A stretch of DNA of 64,000 nucleotides, taken from contig NZ_JAJUKH010000010.1 in the NCBI RefSeq assembly GCF_021538675.1, positions 1 to 64,000 of the forward strand, written 5' to 3'. This document shows positions 1 to 9,143 of this stretch, in pieces (position 1 is the first letter of the stretch; each line of letters begins with the position of its first letter). This stretch comes from Paenarthrobacter sp. AR 02. Lineage in GTDB: Bacteria > Actinomycetota > Actinomycetes > Actinomycetales > Micrococcaceae. The notes beneath the pieces were generated by a model. It worked only from the letters and a program-made list of their open reading frames with translations, was not told where the DNA came from and searched no databases. Position numbers and translations under genes: made by a program.

Positions 1-118
1 AGAAACCGAACGCCAAGCCTGTTACCAGGACTTCATCGAGCACTACAATCGCAGCAGGCCACACACGGCACTCAAAGGCGCCTCCCCAGCCAGCCGCGTC
101 ACCAACCTACCGGGTTAG
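1..118 (+). mobile_element. C-terminal end of an IS transposase (partial at window edge)
   Basis: The first 118 bases read in one frame, from position 2 to a TAG at 116-118, as the end of a DDE integrase-core transposase. The tail contains YQDFIEHYNRSRPHTAL followed by GASPASRV, the usual C-terminal signature of IS481/IS3-type transposases, in which the third catalytic acidic residue lies just upstream and is outside the window. The rest of the gene lies left of the window, so intactness cannot be judged. The terminal inverted repeat is expected within the next few tens of bases but cannot be fixed without the left end. Confidence 0.85.
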
Positions 119-718
119 TACACCTAGGTGTCAGCGAAATCACCATACGCCGCGCCTTAGGGAGCTCTTAGCGGGACACGGCCCCCCAGATCCATGACTG
201 CGAGGAGTCTGGTGTCTGAGGTCATCGCGTTTCTTATGGCTGTGCCAGCCGTACCTGATCAACAGCTGACTTGCTAATGTCACGGAAGTGACAGCACGCT
301 CGGAAGTGAAACGGAAGTGACGCGATAATGAGACATAAGGTCGTCCGCCGTTGCGGGAGTCACTCTGGGTGGGGAGGACGTGCGTAACCATACACAAGAT
401 CTTGACTGGCACTTTAATCTGGAACTGAAAAGTCCTTGTCAGAACAGCAGCCAGCACATAGGGCCCCGAGGGTGGCGTTCAGGACATTGCGTACGCATAA
501 AGGCCTAGGCAGCACCTCGTAACGTAAAGTGCAGGCACCGAAGGCCATCCCGCTCGAATGAGTTACCAGGACAAGGGAATATCAGCCAAGGCCAACGGCT
601 CCTGCACTCCAAACTAGGTGTGCCCCCGTTTGTCTCGGGCTGAGCCACCGTTAGTAGTTCTACGGCGGCTACGTGAAGCAAAGTAACAGCGTTCAGGCAC
701 CATACTGTATGACCATCC
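119..718. other. non-coding stretch after the IS end
   Basis: No convincing gene is visible. Reading frames here lack ribosome-binding sites and recognisable motifs. The stretch contains the presumed IS right end, a cluster of GGAAGTGA repeats, and runs into an intrinsic terminator at 719. Confidence 0.6.
283..320 (+). repeat. three short GGAAGTGA repeats
   Basis: The octamer GGAAGTGA occurs at 283-290, 302-309 and 313-320. The first copy sits inside GTCACGGAAGTGAC, a small inverted repeat. Such clusters can be protein-binding sites, but no adjacent gene supports a role. It may simply be chance or IS-linked sequence. Confidence 0.35.
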
Positions 719-744
719 AACCTCTGCAACTGCAGAGGTTTTTT
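719..744 (+). terminator. intrinsic terminator
   Basis: A 9-bp stem (AACCTCTGC / GCAGAGGTT) with a 4-base loop is followed directly by a run of T. This is a textbook Rho-independent terminator for transcription running rightward, although no gene is visible immediately upstream on the plus strand. Confidence 0.75.
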
Positions 745-814
745 CGTTAAGTACCAAAGGAGGAACCACTTAGCTCAGACAGTCAGCTCCAGCAGAGATC
801 GATTCGCCCCTTCG

Positions 815-847
815 AAGGACCATCCCCGTGGATGGTCCTTTTCTTTT
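815..847 (+). terminator. intrinsic terminator
   Basis: An 11-bp perfect stem (AAGGACCATCC / GGATGGTCCTT) with a CCGT loop is followed by TTCTTTT. It lies about 50 bases upstream of the next start codon at 898, so it insulates that gene from upstream transcription, or could act as a leader attenuator for it. Confidence 0.7.
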
Positions 848-897
848 GCCCTTTGATCATCCACGCGTCACACGCCCTAACAGCTCAGGAGAACACC

Positions 898-1710
898 ATG
901 AAAATCCACCAGTATTCCAACTTCATCGAATGGACCGCCAACACCTACCTCGAGGAACGCAAGCACGCTGACAAGGATTCCCAGGAAACGCGGTGCTGGC
1001 TGAGGTCGTACGGGATCACAGCAGGACGAGTCAACGCCTATCTCCGGGGCAGGCAAGGGAGTGGTGCGACGATGCCCAACTCTTTGGTCATGGACATCCT
1101 TGAAATCGGCCACTCCAAGGAGCGAGAGACTGTGGAAGAGCTCTACTCCATCGACGCACTGCTCTCCACTTGGAGCGCCTTGGCCCAGGTCTACGGTCGC
1201 ACGGCAACCCCGGCAGAACTCGAAGTCGCCAGGGTCGAGTTGATCGCCGAGGCAGCCTACGCGCTCATCATGACAGCAGCTCAAGGATTCCCGGGCCGCG
1301 GAAGCCTGCTAAGGCTGTACTGGCAGGAGAGCGAACTACTGGACCTCACCCTGATCAGGAAGAGCACACCGGGGCTCAGTAGTGTCGGCGCCAACCTGGA
1401 GCTGATCAAGCGCTTCAGAAAGGACCTTCCGAAGAAGCCAAAGAGTCTGCACCTTCCACGTCGCCGGAAAACGCTGGAAGGTGCGTCACAACCCATCACT
1501 CCTGTAGACCAGGGCGCGGTACAGCCTGTGGCAGACCCGAAGAGTGATATCCCAACGGCCAAGAGCATCACACCGGTCGATCCCTACGGCGAGGACCGCC
1601 TTCCCGCCCTACCGACCTCAGGCAGGCACTGGTCCGAGCCTTCTAAGAACTCGTTCTACTGGGTTTATGGCAATTGGCCTGATCGATGGGACAACACCTT
1701 GCCCTACTGA
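898..1710 (+). CDS. hypothetical protein, 270 aa
   Basis: I do not recognise this protein. The ATG at 898 is chosen over the longer frame from 832 because it has a good ribosome-binding site (CAGGAGA) and because 832 lies inside a terminator hairpin. Residues 1-180 look helical and soluble (EWTANTYLEERKHADK, then a region rich in Leu/Ala). The last 90 residues are low-complexity and Pro/Ser/Thr-rich with two TPVD repeats, ending in an aromatic tail (FYWVYGNWPDRW). There is no signal peptide or membrane span. The gene stands alone between a terminator and a 316-base non-coding gap. Confidence 0.6.
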   Translation: MKIHQYSNFIEWTANTYLEERKHADKDSQETRCWLRSYGITAGRVNAYLRGRQGSGATMPNSLVMDILEIGHSKERETVEELYSIDALLSTWSALAQVYGRTATPAELEVARVELIAEAAYALIMTAAQGFPGRGSLLRLYWQESELLDLTLIRKSTPGLSSVGANLELIKRFRKDLPKKPKSLHLPRRRKTLEGASQPITPVDQGAVQPVADPKSDIPTAKSITPVDPYGEDRLPALPTSGRHWSEPSKNSFYWVYGNWPDRWDNTLPY

Positions 1711-2026
1711 GAACTCTCGCCCGGCGTGCGGCGTCCTGTTGCGACAGAGCACCGCACGCCAGCAGAGGACGATATCAGCGTCAGTACCGGAAATGTTAAG
1801 GCCGAGCAGTTGAACTACGAATCCAGGAATGCTCGTTCCGGTCCTCAGGAGGTCCCAGTGCGTTAGCGGGGGTCTCATCGGAGAACTGCCTTGGTTCCGC
1901 GTTCATGCCCGGCGCCCGTTAGCCGGTCGTCCACCGGCCGCTCCGTCACGGTCCTTCCGCGCTCAGAACCTCCGCCTGTTCTAGCCATTCTCGGATTCCC
2001 GTATACCCTGCCCGAATAAATGCCCG
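1711..2026. other. intergenic, nothing recognised
   Basis: No gene, strong hairpin or repeat is apparent between the two flanking hypothetical genes. The promoter of the following gene should be near the right-hand end. Confidence 0.5.
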
Positions 2027-2872
2027 GTGAAGGAGCCCTATACGCTACAGCCCGAGCATGCTCATGTCCCGTCCGGGTGTGTTCCATTTCCAAGGCACTG
2101 GCACGGCTTTTGGTTAGGGCAAACTTGCAGAGTGAAGAGACATGTTCGCACCGTATGGGGTGCGCTTTGGGTAAACCGAACAGGTTTGGAACAAATCTTG
2201 TTGTTGGTTTCCGCTGGCCTGGTTGGTCTACTAGTGGCCTCAGTGATCGCGCTTGTGCGCGAGTCAGCACCTATGGCAACTGAGTGGGGACCAGTTGCGG
2301 ACTGGGTGGGTGCTTCTGTGACGTTCTTGGGTTTCGTCGGCGCAATCGCCGCCCTCAGGGTTCAAAGGAAGTCGGTTGACGTTCAACTAGAGCAGCACAA
2401 CGAGGCCAAGCTAGTAAAGGAGCGGGCTGAGCGCTCCCGAAGAGAAGCTGCGGCGGCAGAAGCTCTGAAGAAGAAGGAAAAGGATGCCAGGGCTGTTAAG
2501 ATCACCACTTCTGCCGAACGCCCTAAAGATCCCCCGGGAAGCAGATACGCTTACAAGCCACGGTTCTCTCTGAAGTGTCGTCTTGAGTTCCCGCTCGGTA
2601 CCGAATACACCGATGTGGAGTTCAGACACCCAGATAAGCCGAGTGGGTTCTATGTTGCGCAAGATACAATCCCCGCCCCCAATTTCAGTGTCGGTGGGCG
2701 AGGGGGCAATCGCTTCCTATGGGAAGCTCAGGGAGATTATTGGCCCCATGGTTCGGAGACAGAAGCTCCCACTTGGGTGGCTAAACGGACCTCCGTTACG
2801 TTCACAGATGCAGCTGGCGCCAGGTGGTTACTCGACGGCACCGGAACCCTTGCAGAGGTCAAAAGGGATTGA
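2027..2872 (+). CDS. hypothetical membrane-anchored protein with coiled coil
   Basis: The family is unknown. The frame opens at a GTG but the first 60 residues are Cys/His-rich and look non-coding; translation may start further in, for example at the ATG at 2273 or at a GTG between. If the longer form is real, one hydrophobic segment (ILLLVSAGLVGLLVASVIAL) spans the membrane near residues 60-80. A second weakly hydrophobic stretch (GASVTFLGFVGAIAAL) follows, then a charged Ala/Glu/Lys/Arg coiled coil (QRKSVDVQLEQHNEAKLVKE onwards, about residues 115-155) and a soluble C-terminal half with beta character. The domain order, short membrane anchor plus coiled coil plus globular tail, is seen in orphan accessory proteins of islands. 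Function cannot be assigned. Confidence 0.5.
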   Translation: MKEPYTLQPEHAHVPSGCVPFPRHWHGFWLGQTCRVKRHVRTVWGALWVNRTGLEQILLLVSAGLVGLLVASVIALVRESAPMATEWGPVADWVGASVTFLGFVGAIAALRVQRKSVDVQLEQHNEAKLVKERAERSRREAAAAEALKKKEKDARAVKITTSAERPKDPPGSRYAYKPRFSLKCRLEFPLGTEYTDVEFRHPDKPSGFYVAQDTIPAPNFSVGGRGGNRFLWEAQGDYWPHGSETEAPTWVAKRTSVTFTDAAGARWLLDGTGTLAEVKRD

Positions 2873-3185
2873 TGCCGACTCGGGGGCTACTCATCCCGAA
2901 CGGTCGAACCTAGCCGAGACGAGGTGTATCCACTTCCGGCACAAGCAGGGAGGCTCCGGATGGCTTGGGGCGGCACGGGGAAACTGCTCAGCACCTCCAT
3001 GGCAAGCAACTCATCATGGATTGGGCGCGCGACCAGCCAGGTTCTCCCATGGTCTGTCGAGGAGGCGTTCTGGGTCCCCGGCGCCCGGCTGCGGAGCGAC
3101 GTGAAGGCGGAGCTTGCTAGCGGACGGCAGTTCGCGTTCGAGGTCTAGCGTAAGCCGCTGGACCGTAAAAACTGGGACCGCCGCC

Positions 3186-3668
3186 ATGGCGGAAATGAGC
3201 GTGGTGGTGTCGCGATGTGTGCTGTGGTCCCCGGACGTTCCCGATCTGGTCGTGGACCTGCCGCTGACGAGCGTCGTCATGGACATGGCACACGAGTCGA
3301 TCGCCGTCTTAGTCGCGAACTACGCGGCAGGCTACCGCCCCCACGGCGGAAGCTATATTCTCAGCCCCACCCACTACGCCGCTGCGCCGCCGCCGGAGAT
3401 GGCTCAGTACATCGGAGACAAGCCTGAACCGGACCGGGTTGCACAGATCAAAGCCCATCGAGAAGCTGCAGCGAGGCCAGCAAAGTCAGCGTGGGAGCCG
3501 CCGGTTGCCTCGTCTACTACGAGAGTGGTAGCGGGTGGAGCCGCAGCGAACGTGAGCGGCAGCGACAGATGGAGGCCATCGCAAGCATCTTCGGTAGGAA
3601 ACGCTAGGCGGGTGCGCGTATACATAGCCCTCCCTGCATGGTTTCAGGCATCGGAGCTCAGGGCCTGA
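3186..3668 (+). CDS. doubtful hypothetical gene, possibly frameshifted
   Basis: An ATG at 3186 opens a 160-residue frame (MAEMSVVVSRCVLWSPDV) with plausible protein character up to about residue 100 (EMAQYIGDKPEPDRVAQ). After that the +2 frame looks more protein-like and ends in a charged tail (RERQRQMEAIASIFGRKR) at a TAG near 3607. This pattern suggests a decayed gene with a frameshift around 3470. The annotated frame overlaps the 3' end of the oppositely oriented GIY-YIG gene by 25 bases. No family was recognised and it may not be a gene at all. Confidence 0.25.
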   Translation: MAEMSVVVSRCVLWSPDVPDLVVDLPLTSVVMDMAHESIAVLVANYAAGYRPHGGSYILSPTHYAAAPPPEMAQYIGDKPEPDRVAQIKAHREAAARPAKSAWEPPVASSTTRVVAGGAAANVSGSDRWRPSQASSVGNARRVRVYIALPAWFQASELRA

Positions 3669-4534
3669 TCTTCTAATTGCTGGAAGGTGCGCCCATCCGC
3701 GGTCTTCCAGGTAATCCGTCCATTGACGTTGCCTCCGACGACGATGGCACCGGCGGTACTGGGGCTGCTGAACAGGTGGTCTTTGACAAAGACATATTCC
3801 TCACCGCGAACCTCAACAACGCCCTGTTCAACCAGAGCCGCACGGCGGCGCGCCAGCGAGGCTGAGAGGGAGGGCCGGGCTGTTGCTTTACCGACAGAGC
3901 CTGCGAGGACGAGCACGCCTTCTGTGGTCGGCCTGGCACGGGCGTCGGTTCCGCCCTCCGTGAAGAACAGAGTTTCCGCAGCCTCTCCTTCCCCGGGCGT
4001 ACCAGCAAGGCTGATCTCGCGGACCGGCTCCAGGACCGGGTATCCCAGGGTGGTCAAGAGAACGGAAATAGTTTCCAGATACTCCCGGCAGTCGGATTCG
4101 AGAGGCGGCGGCGTGTGCGGGTTCGATGCCTCGTTGCCGTTATGCAGCCCGTACCGTTCCGCATGCGTGGCGCTCTGGATCGCCTGCCACTCCATGTATC
4201 CCGTGTGCGTGTTTGTCCAAGCGTTCGTTAGCGAGACAGCAACCAGGGCGCGGTCCCAGAAATCCTTCTTGTCCGAGTGCTGCTTGAGCCTCTCACCCAC
4301 GCTGCCGGTCTGGCCGATATAGCAGGAGGGCAGTCCTGACGACGAAGATCCGAACAGGAAATAGACAGCCACCTGTTTGGATTCCGGCATATCCCGGAAG
4401 TCTCTCAACAGGGGCCGTGGTATCTCGAAAACCCTCACCGTACGCGTGGTGATCTCAGCCATCCGGATGCCCGCCGGATCACCCTGGGGAAGGTAAATCT
4501 GGATGGTCTGGGGCAGCGGCGTTCTCGGCGACAT
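3644..4534 (-). CDS. GIY-YIG nuclease family protein with DUF4357 domain
   Basis: A 296-residue protein with an N-terminal GIY-YIG endonuclease fold. The two signature tyrosine strands are visible as VAVYFLFG (residues 55-62) and CYIGQTG (71-77), followed by the family arginine in ERLKQH (81-86) and a downstream E in GYMEWQAIQ that fits the metal-binding glutamate. The last 70 residues (SPSTAGAIVVGGNVNGRITW) match the DUF4357 domain often fused to this nuclease type. GIY-YIG/DUF4357 proteins cut DNA and often occur in restriction or phage-defence loci. It is the last gene of the minus-strand mod-res-SIR2 series, 64 bases after the SIR2 gene, with AGGA ahead of its ATG. Whether it acts in the restriction complex is inference. 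Confidence 0.85.
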   Translation of the reverse strand: MSPRTPLPQTIQIYLPQGDPAGIRMAEITTRTVRVFEIPRPLLRDFRDMPESKQVAVYFLFGSSSSGLPSCYIGQTGSVGERLKQHSDKKDFWDRALVAVSLTNAWTNTHTGYMEWQAIQSATHAERYGLHNGNEASNPHTPPPLESDCREYLETISVLLTTLGYPVLEPVREISLAGTPGEGEAAETLFFTEGGTDARARPTTEGVLVLAGSVGKATARPSLSASLARRRAALVEQGVVEVRGEEYVFVKDHLFSSPSTAGAIVVGGNVNGRITWKTADGRTFQQLEDQALSSDA

Positions 4535-4598
4535 GCTTGCATCCTAATGAGGTCAGCGAAAGAACTGGCGGCAGGGGCGCGTCTTAAGTCAAGGAAGG

Positions 4599-6563
4599 CT
4601 AAAGATCGCCGATCCGGAAGTTGTCGGGGACAGTTCCGCTACCGCCGGGCATGCTGCGAATGGCAACTTCATGGCCGATTCTGCCAATGGCTACATCCAC
4701 GGCAGTACACAGGGCCGTAAGGTCTCCTGGCTGTCCTCCAGCGAACCCTGCCTGCGAGAGGGGGTGAAGATCGCCCTGCATATCGATCTCTGCGAGCAGC
4801 CTTTGTCCTATGGACGATCTGAACACTTCGATGCTTGTGTTTTGGATGTTGACGTAGGGTCTGAAGACGGGGACTTCGTCTGCGATCCCGCCGATTTGCA
4901 TGTCATGACGGCGGTTGGCGTTGCGAAGTTCGCGCTCGGCTGCGTCGTGCTCATCCAGGTCATTGCTGGAATTCGCGGCCTCCATGCGCTGCTTTGCTGA
5001 TTCCAGGTAACCAGCAGTCCCGCGGGCAACTTCAACAAGGCGTACTGATAAAGGTTTCGCAAATGTTGATTCTACTAGGCGAAGGAATTCGAATCTGTCC
5101 CATGATTCTTCGAAGTTTTTGGCCCCTACTGTGAGGTGTTGAACGAAGAGTGGCAACAACAGTTTGAATAGCCGGCGGCCGGGGGCCGCGTCTTCGCGAA
5201 ACACGACGTCGGGTGCTAGCAGTTGTGAAAGGTGGATCTGCCTTCTGGCCGGATCTTCGGTGTGCAGATTTAGGAGCGCGTGGACGAGGTCCAGCCTGCC
5301 TGCGGCGGTCGCGGCGACGCCTGCCGCATAAAACATCTGAAGCGCACAAGTGAGCTGGAGCTCTCTCACGTGACGTTGTCCAGGGCCGGTTGTCTCGGCC
5401 GTGAAGCGGATGATTTCTCGTACCCACCATTGATCCGTTTCAGCAGTTCCCCAGTATGCGGCTGTGGCGATCAAAGCCGTTGGGACCAGCGTTGCTTCTT
5501 CTACTCGGTCCAGCATCCGTGCATATCCGCCGTCAGGGGATTCCGATCCGGTGCGGCTCAGCAGCAGGTCTTTCTGCCGGTGAAGGTTGTCGAATTCCTT
5601 TTGCAGGAGGTCATGAAGTTGGACAGCGGTGGTTCGTCCGGACAAGTATCGTTTGGCTGTTCCGACAGCTACGGCTGGAACCAGAGGGTGCCTTGACTCC
5701 CGGTCCCTAAGTGCATCAACAGCGTCGGCCAACCGTCCGATAGCGGTGTCGGCATCAGAGCTGATTTTGACTGCTGCTATCAGCGAACGAAGATCCTCCG
5801 CAACAGGACTTAACTGTCCAGGGTCGATCCAGTAAGGCGCGTAGACGCGGCGAGCACTCCTTGATATTGCCTGACGCAGGGCAGGATCGTATGTGGCTGA
5901 CCAGCCCACCAAGATCAGACCATAGTCAAACAGGATTCTGTCCAAGAAAGTGTCTACGTGTTCGGGATATCCAGCAAGCTCCGCGCGTGTGTTGAGCATT
6001 GCGCTGGGGTTCAGATAGTCACCGTGGAGGTGCACGATCAAAGCCTGAACGGTGTGGAGCGGAGCCAGCCCATGGATGTCGGATGGATGACTGACCACCA
6101 CCGGTTCGATGCCCAGGTCCTTGAGTGCCGTTTCCATGAGGCGGTCAAAGTTCAGTGTGAGAATGACACGTACAGAGCCAGCGGCTACAAGTCGAGCAAT
6201 TGCTCGGTGGGCGGCGGTTGGCCTCTTCAGTTCCAGCTCACGTTCGAGGTCTGAGGGTTCAAAATACCCACGCAGCAATTGCTGGCGTGCATGTTGAGTG
6301 GGAGCTAGTCGCTCCAGCAGACTTTCATAGGAGGCCTGCTCGCCATATTTCCGTTCGTACCATTCGAAAGGATCTTCCGGACTCTCGCCTTCGGCTCCGG
6401 CCAGCTGTTTCAGCAAGTCTTCCTGGACTCCCCACGCCGAGGGGACGCCGCTGGGGATTGAGATGCCGGCGCCTAGGATACAGGCGTAGGAGCCCGGGGT
6501 TGAATGCAGGGAAAAAGCAAGGCTTATGACCTGGTCGAAATTGATACTCGTCAGCGGCTCCAC
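4599..6563 (-). CDS. SIR2-like domain protein (putative NADase defence effector)
   Basis: This 654-residue protein has a SIR2-family NAD-binding domain in its first 300 residues: GAGIS at 31-35, TLNFD at 136-140 and HLHGD with the catalytic-type histidine at 178-182, then LILVGWSATYDP, the usual closing strand. Proteins of this class (SIR2_2, as in DSR and Thoeris-linked effectors) hydrolyse NAD+ to abort phage infection. The remaining 350 residues are helical without recognised repeats and are the likely sensor or oligomerisation part. The GTG start at 6563 has AGGAG eight bases upstream. It lies 114 bases downstream of the restriction subunit and 64 bases before the GIY-YIG gene, on the same strand, so co-transcription is likely. 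The NADase role is from family knowledge. Confidence 0.85.
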   Translation of the reverse strand: MEPLTSINFDQVISLAFSLHSTPGSYACILGAGISIPSGVPSAWGVQEDLLKQLAGAEGESPEDPFEWYERKYGEQASYESLLERLAPTQHARQQLLRGYFEPSDLERELELKRPTAAHRAIARLVAAGSVRVILTLNFDRLMETALKDLGIEPVVVSHPSDIHGLAPLHTVQALIVHLHGDYLNPSAMLNTRAELAGYPEHVDTFLDRILFDYGLILVGWSATYDPALRQAISRSARRVYAPYWIDPGQLSPVAEDLRSLIAAVKISSDADTAIGRLADAVDALRDRESRHPLVPAVAVGTAKRYLSGRTTAVQLHDLLQKEFDNLHRQKDLLLSRTGSESPDGGYARMLDRVEEATLVPTALIATAAYWGTAETDQWWVREIIRFTAETTGPGQRHVRELQLTCALQMFYAAGVAATAAGRLDLVHALLNLHTEDPARRQIHLSQLLAPDVVFREDAAPGRRLFKLLLPLFVQHLTVGAKNFEESWDRFEFLRLVESTFAKPLSVRLVEVARGTAGYLESAKQRMEAANSSNDLDEHDAAERELRNANRRHDMQIGGIADEVPVFRPYVNIQNTSIEVFRSSIGQRLLAEIDMQGDLHPLSQAGFAGGQPGDLTALCTAVDVAIGRIGHEVAIRSMPGGSGTVPDNFRIGDL

Positions 6564-6677
6564 GGGCTGCTCCTAGGATTCTGGCAAGGAGTACCACTGT
6601 AACGGGTGTTGTTCGCGGCCGATGTCGCAAGTCGCCGTCGGATAGCCAGTGATCTTGGCATGAAGGATCGGCCGTTC

Positions 6678-9143
6678 TTACTCGGGATTTGTCACGGTAA
6701 GTAGCCCATTCCATGACCCAGATGAGCGCTTGACATCCGTCTCAGTAATGAACATGTAGCGCCATTGGCCGAACTGTTCGTCATCCTCGTCACGCACTGA
6801 CCGGGCCCATTGCTGGGCCGCAGCTTTCTTGTGGAGCACACCTGGGTCGGTCGATTCCTTGTCCGACTTCCCTTCAATGATCCAACGCGTTCCCCGTTTA
6901 TCGATGGCGATGAAGTCCGGAAAATATCGGCCAGCTTCATCTGTCGGAATCCACACTGGCCCTTGGGAATCCAGACGCAACCACCACGCGACCTCGGAGT
7001 CGTTGTCGATAATATGGGCAATTTCCCACTCGGTTGACTTGGCGTCAAATGACGCAATCGGCATAATGTTGCGCCTCCACCCCTTGTATTGAGCACGGCG
7101 AATGAACCCGCCGTCGTAGGCACCCGGAAGAGAAGGATCCACTAGAACCGGCTCCAAAGGGAGAACCACGGGCTCGAGTATTCTCTGGCGCTCAGTTTTC
7201 CGGTTACTCACTGCCTCCCGGATGAGGCCTCGCAACCCCTCTACAGCCATTTTCTTGCGGTTCTCTGACCAGACTGCAGTTTCATCCTCATGAGTGGCCC
7301 CTGCTCCGGCAAGGAATGCGTCAACTATTCGTTTGGCGGCGCCTCGCTGTGCCTTTGTACTTTCGACCTCCGGCCGCGCCATGACGGCAGCTATGAGTTC
7401 TTCACGAACGGTGTCAAGTGGTGCGGTGGACTGGATCGCCTCGACCTGGTCTTGAGGTGTTGCAATGACTCCGACGTCGTCGCCACGGCGTTCGGCTTCC
7501 AGAGCCACGCGGCGCATAAACAGCGGTATTTCACGGGAGTACCGCTGACCGAGCGACCTTGCATCCTGATCTGCAACGGTTGAGAGAGTGAACTGGGTCT
7601 GGACAAGTCTCGACTTCTCCAGAGGAAACACAATAGTCGGTGCGCCCTCGACCCGGCCCTTCTTTTCCGGCCCTGGCGTATCCAGCTTCTTGTCCAGGTC
7701 CGCGGCTTTCAGGCCGCTGCCTGGCGTCACTAGCGAATCGGGGTTGGATGGCATCAGATCAGGAAGAAGTGAAAATAGGCCGGGTTGCCCGTTCGAATCG
7801 TATTCAGGGAGGTCTTCAGGGATTGCGGCAGGCTGCTCTTCCGGTGCCTTCGACCAGTCGAACGGCAGCGTGCGTTCTAGCTCGTCGCGCGGCTTCGGCT
7901 GCAGTCGTTCATTAAGGATGTCCTTCTTGGCTAACAGTTTCTGGTAGGAGTCGTGCGCAACGAGATCGACTTGGTCGATTTCGGCAATGTTGGTGCGTTT
8001 CCCGAACGGCAGGCGCAAACCTCGTCCGAGTACCTGTTCGGTCAGCATCTCGGAATCGAGCTTTCGCAAAGCAGCGATGACGGCAATGTTCTTTACGTCC
8101 CAGCCTTCCCGGAGCATGTTCACCGAGACTATTGCCCGGATAGGCGAATCCGGAGATTCGACCGCATCCAACGCTGCGAGGGCCTCATCAGAAGATTGTG
8201 AGGTGATTTCAAGAACCGCGTTCGGATCTCCAATGAACTCTGGTCCAGCCAGCAATTGACCGACCTCGCCAGCATGCTCGATGTCTTGGCACACGACGAA
8301 GAGGGCTGGCTTCACCGACGGTGCTCCGGGGACCTCTGAGCTATAAAGTCTGTACGCGGCGTCCTTTCGTCGTAACAGGTGACAGGCATCCGATAATCTG
8401 GTCCGTTCGTCCTTCATGCCGTCTTGCCTGTAGACCAGAACGGGGACCTTAACAAGGCCATCTGCGATGGCCTCAGCCAAGGTGTACTGGAAGACCACCT
8501 TGTCTTCATCGGCTTTCGCAGGTGTAGCGGTGAGCCCGACCAAAGCCATGGGGGAGAGGCTTCTGATCGCCGCGGAGAAGGACGCCGCCTTGTCGTGGTA
8601 GACGTGATGTTCATCGGTGATAACGATCAGGTCATCTTGGCCCTGCAGATGATCGTAGAGTGCATCGCCAAGGTTCTCGTCCACTTCATAGACTCGACGC
8701 GAGTTGGAAGCTTTGGGCCGAATTAGCTGCTGCACGTTGAACACAAACAGCTTCAGCTTGTCCCCGTCATGCAGTGCTGCACCCATCGACGAGGTTCGGA
8801 AATTCTCGGGAGTGATCACCAGAGGCACATGATCGCCGCCGGAGATGAACTTGGAAGATGTTCGATCAAAGTTCGCGAGCGTCTTCTTTTGGATGGTCGA
8901 ACCCGGAGTCACTATCAATACGTTGCGGACACCTTGAACCGCCAAGTATTCGACTAAGGCCACCATGAGGAATGTCTTGCCGACGCCTGTGGCCAAGTCA
9001 TTCACTAACTCGACGTAATCGCCGACAGCCTGCGCCAGGTGCTTTACTGTCGCGGCCAGACCAGTGCGATTCGGCAGCCTCAAATCAAGGCGCGAGGCAA
9101 TGTCATCAAGGAGTTCGCGGTCGAAAGTAATGGACTGCTTCAC
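6678..9143 (-). CDS. res: type III restriction-like helicase/endonuclease subunit (Res)
   Basis: This 821-residue superfamily 2 helicase shows Walker A ATGVGKT at 51-57, DEHH box at 177-180, GLTATP motif III at 203-208 and a C-terminal helicase domain with MLREGWDVKN and QVLGRGLRLP (motif VI). Near the C terminus PDFIAID (742) and IIEGKSDK (755-762) give the PD...ExK arrangement of a restriction nuclease. This order, helicase then PD-(D/E)XK, is that of Res subunits of type III systems. The GTG start overlaps the stop of the methyltransferase by four bases (GTGA), so the two are translationally coupled and should form a Mod-Res complex that translocates on or cleaves unmodified DNA. Confidence 0.9.
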   Translation of the reverse strand: MKQSITFDRELLDDIASRLDLRLPNRTGLAATVKHLAQAVGDYVELVNDLATGVGKTFLMVALVEYLAVQGVRNVLIVTPGSTIQKKTLANFDRTSSKFISGGDHVPLVITPENFRTSSMGAALHDGDKLKLFVFNVQQLIRPKASNSRRVYEVDENLGDALYDHLQGQDDLIVITDEHHVYHDKAASFSAAIRSLSPMALVGLTATPAKADEDKVVFQYTLAEAIADGLVKVPVLVYRQDGMKDERTRLSDACHLLRRKDAAYRLYSSEVPGAPSVKPALFVVCQDIEHAGEVGQLLAGPEFIGDPNAVLEITSQSSDEALAALDAVESPDSPIRAIVSVNMLREGWDVKNIAVIAALRKLDSEMLTEQVLGRGLRLPFGKRTNIAEIDQVDLVAHDSYQKLLAKKDILNERLQPKPRDELERTLPFDWSKAPEEQPAAIPEDLPEYDSNGQPGLFSLLPDLMPSNPDSLVTPGSGLKAADLDKKLDTPGPEKKGRVEGAPTIVFPLEKSRLVQTQFTLSTVADQDARSLGQRYSREIPLFMRRVALEAERRGDDVGVIATPQDQVEAIQSTAPLDTVREELIAAVMARPEVESTKAQRGAAKRIVDAFLAGAGATHEDETAVWSENRKKMAVEGLRGLIREAVSNRKTERQRILEPVVLPLEPVLVDPSLPGAYDGGFIRRAQYKGWRRNIMPIASFDAKSTEWEIAHIIDNDSEVAWWLRLDSQGPVWIPTDEAGRYFPDFIAIDKRGTRWIIEGKSDKESTDPGVLHKKAAAQQWARSVRDEDDEQFGQWRYMFITETDVKRSSGSWNGLLTVTNPE

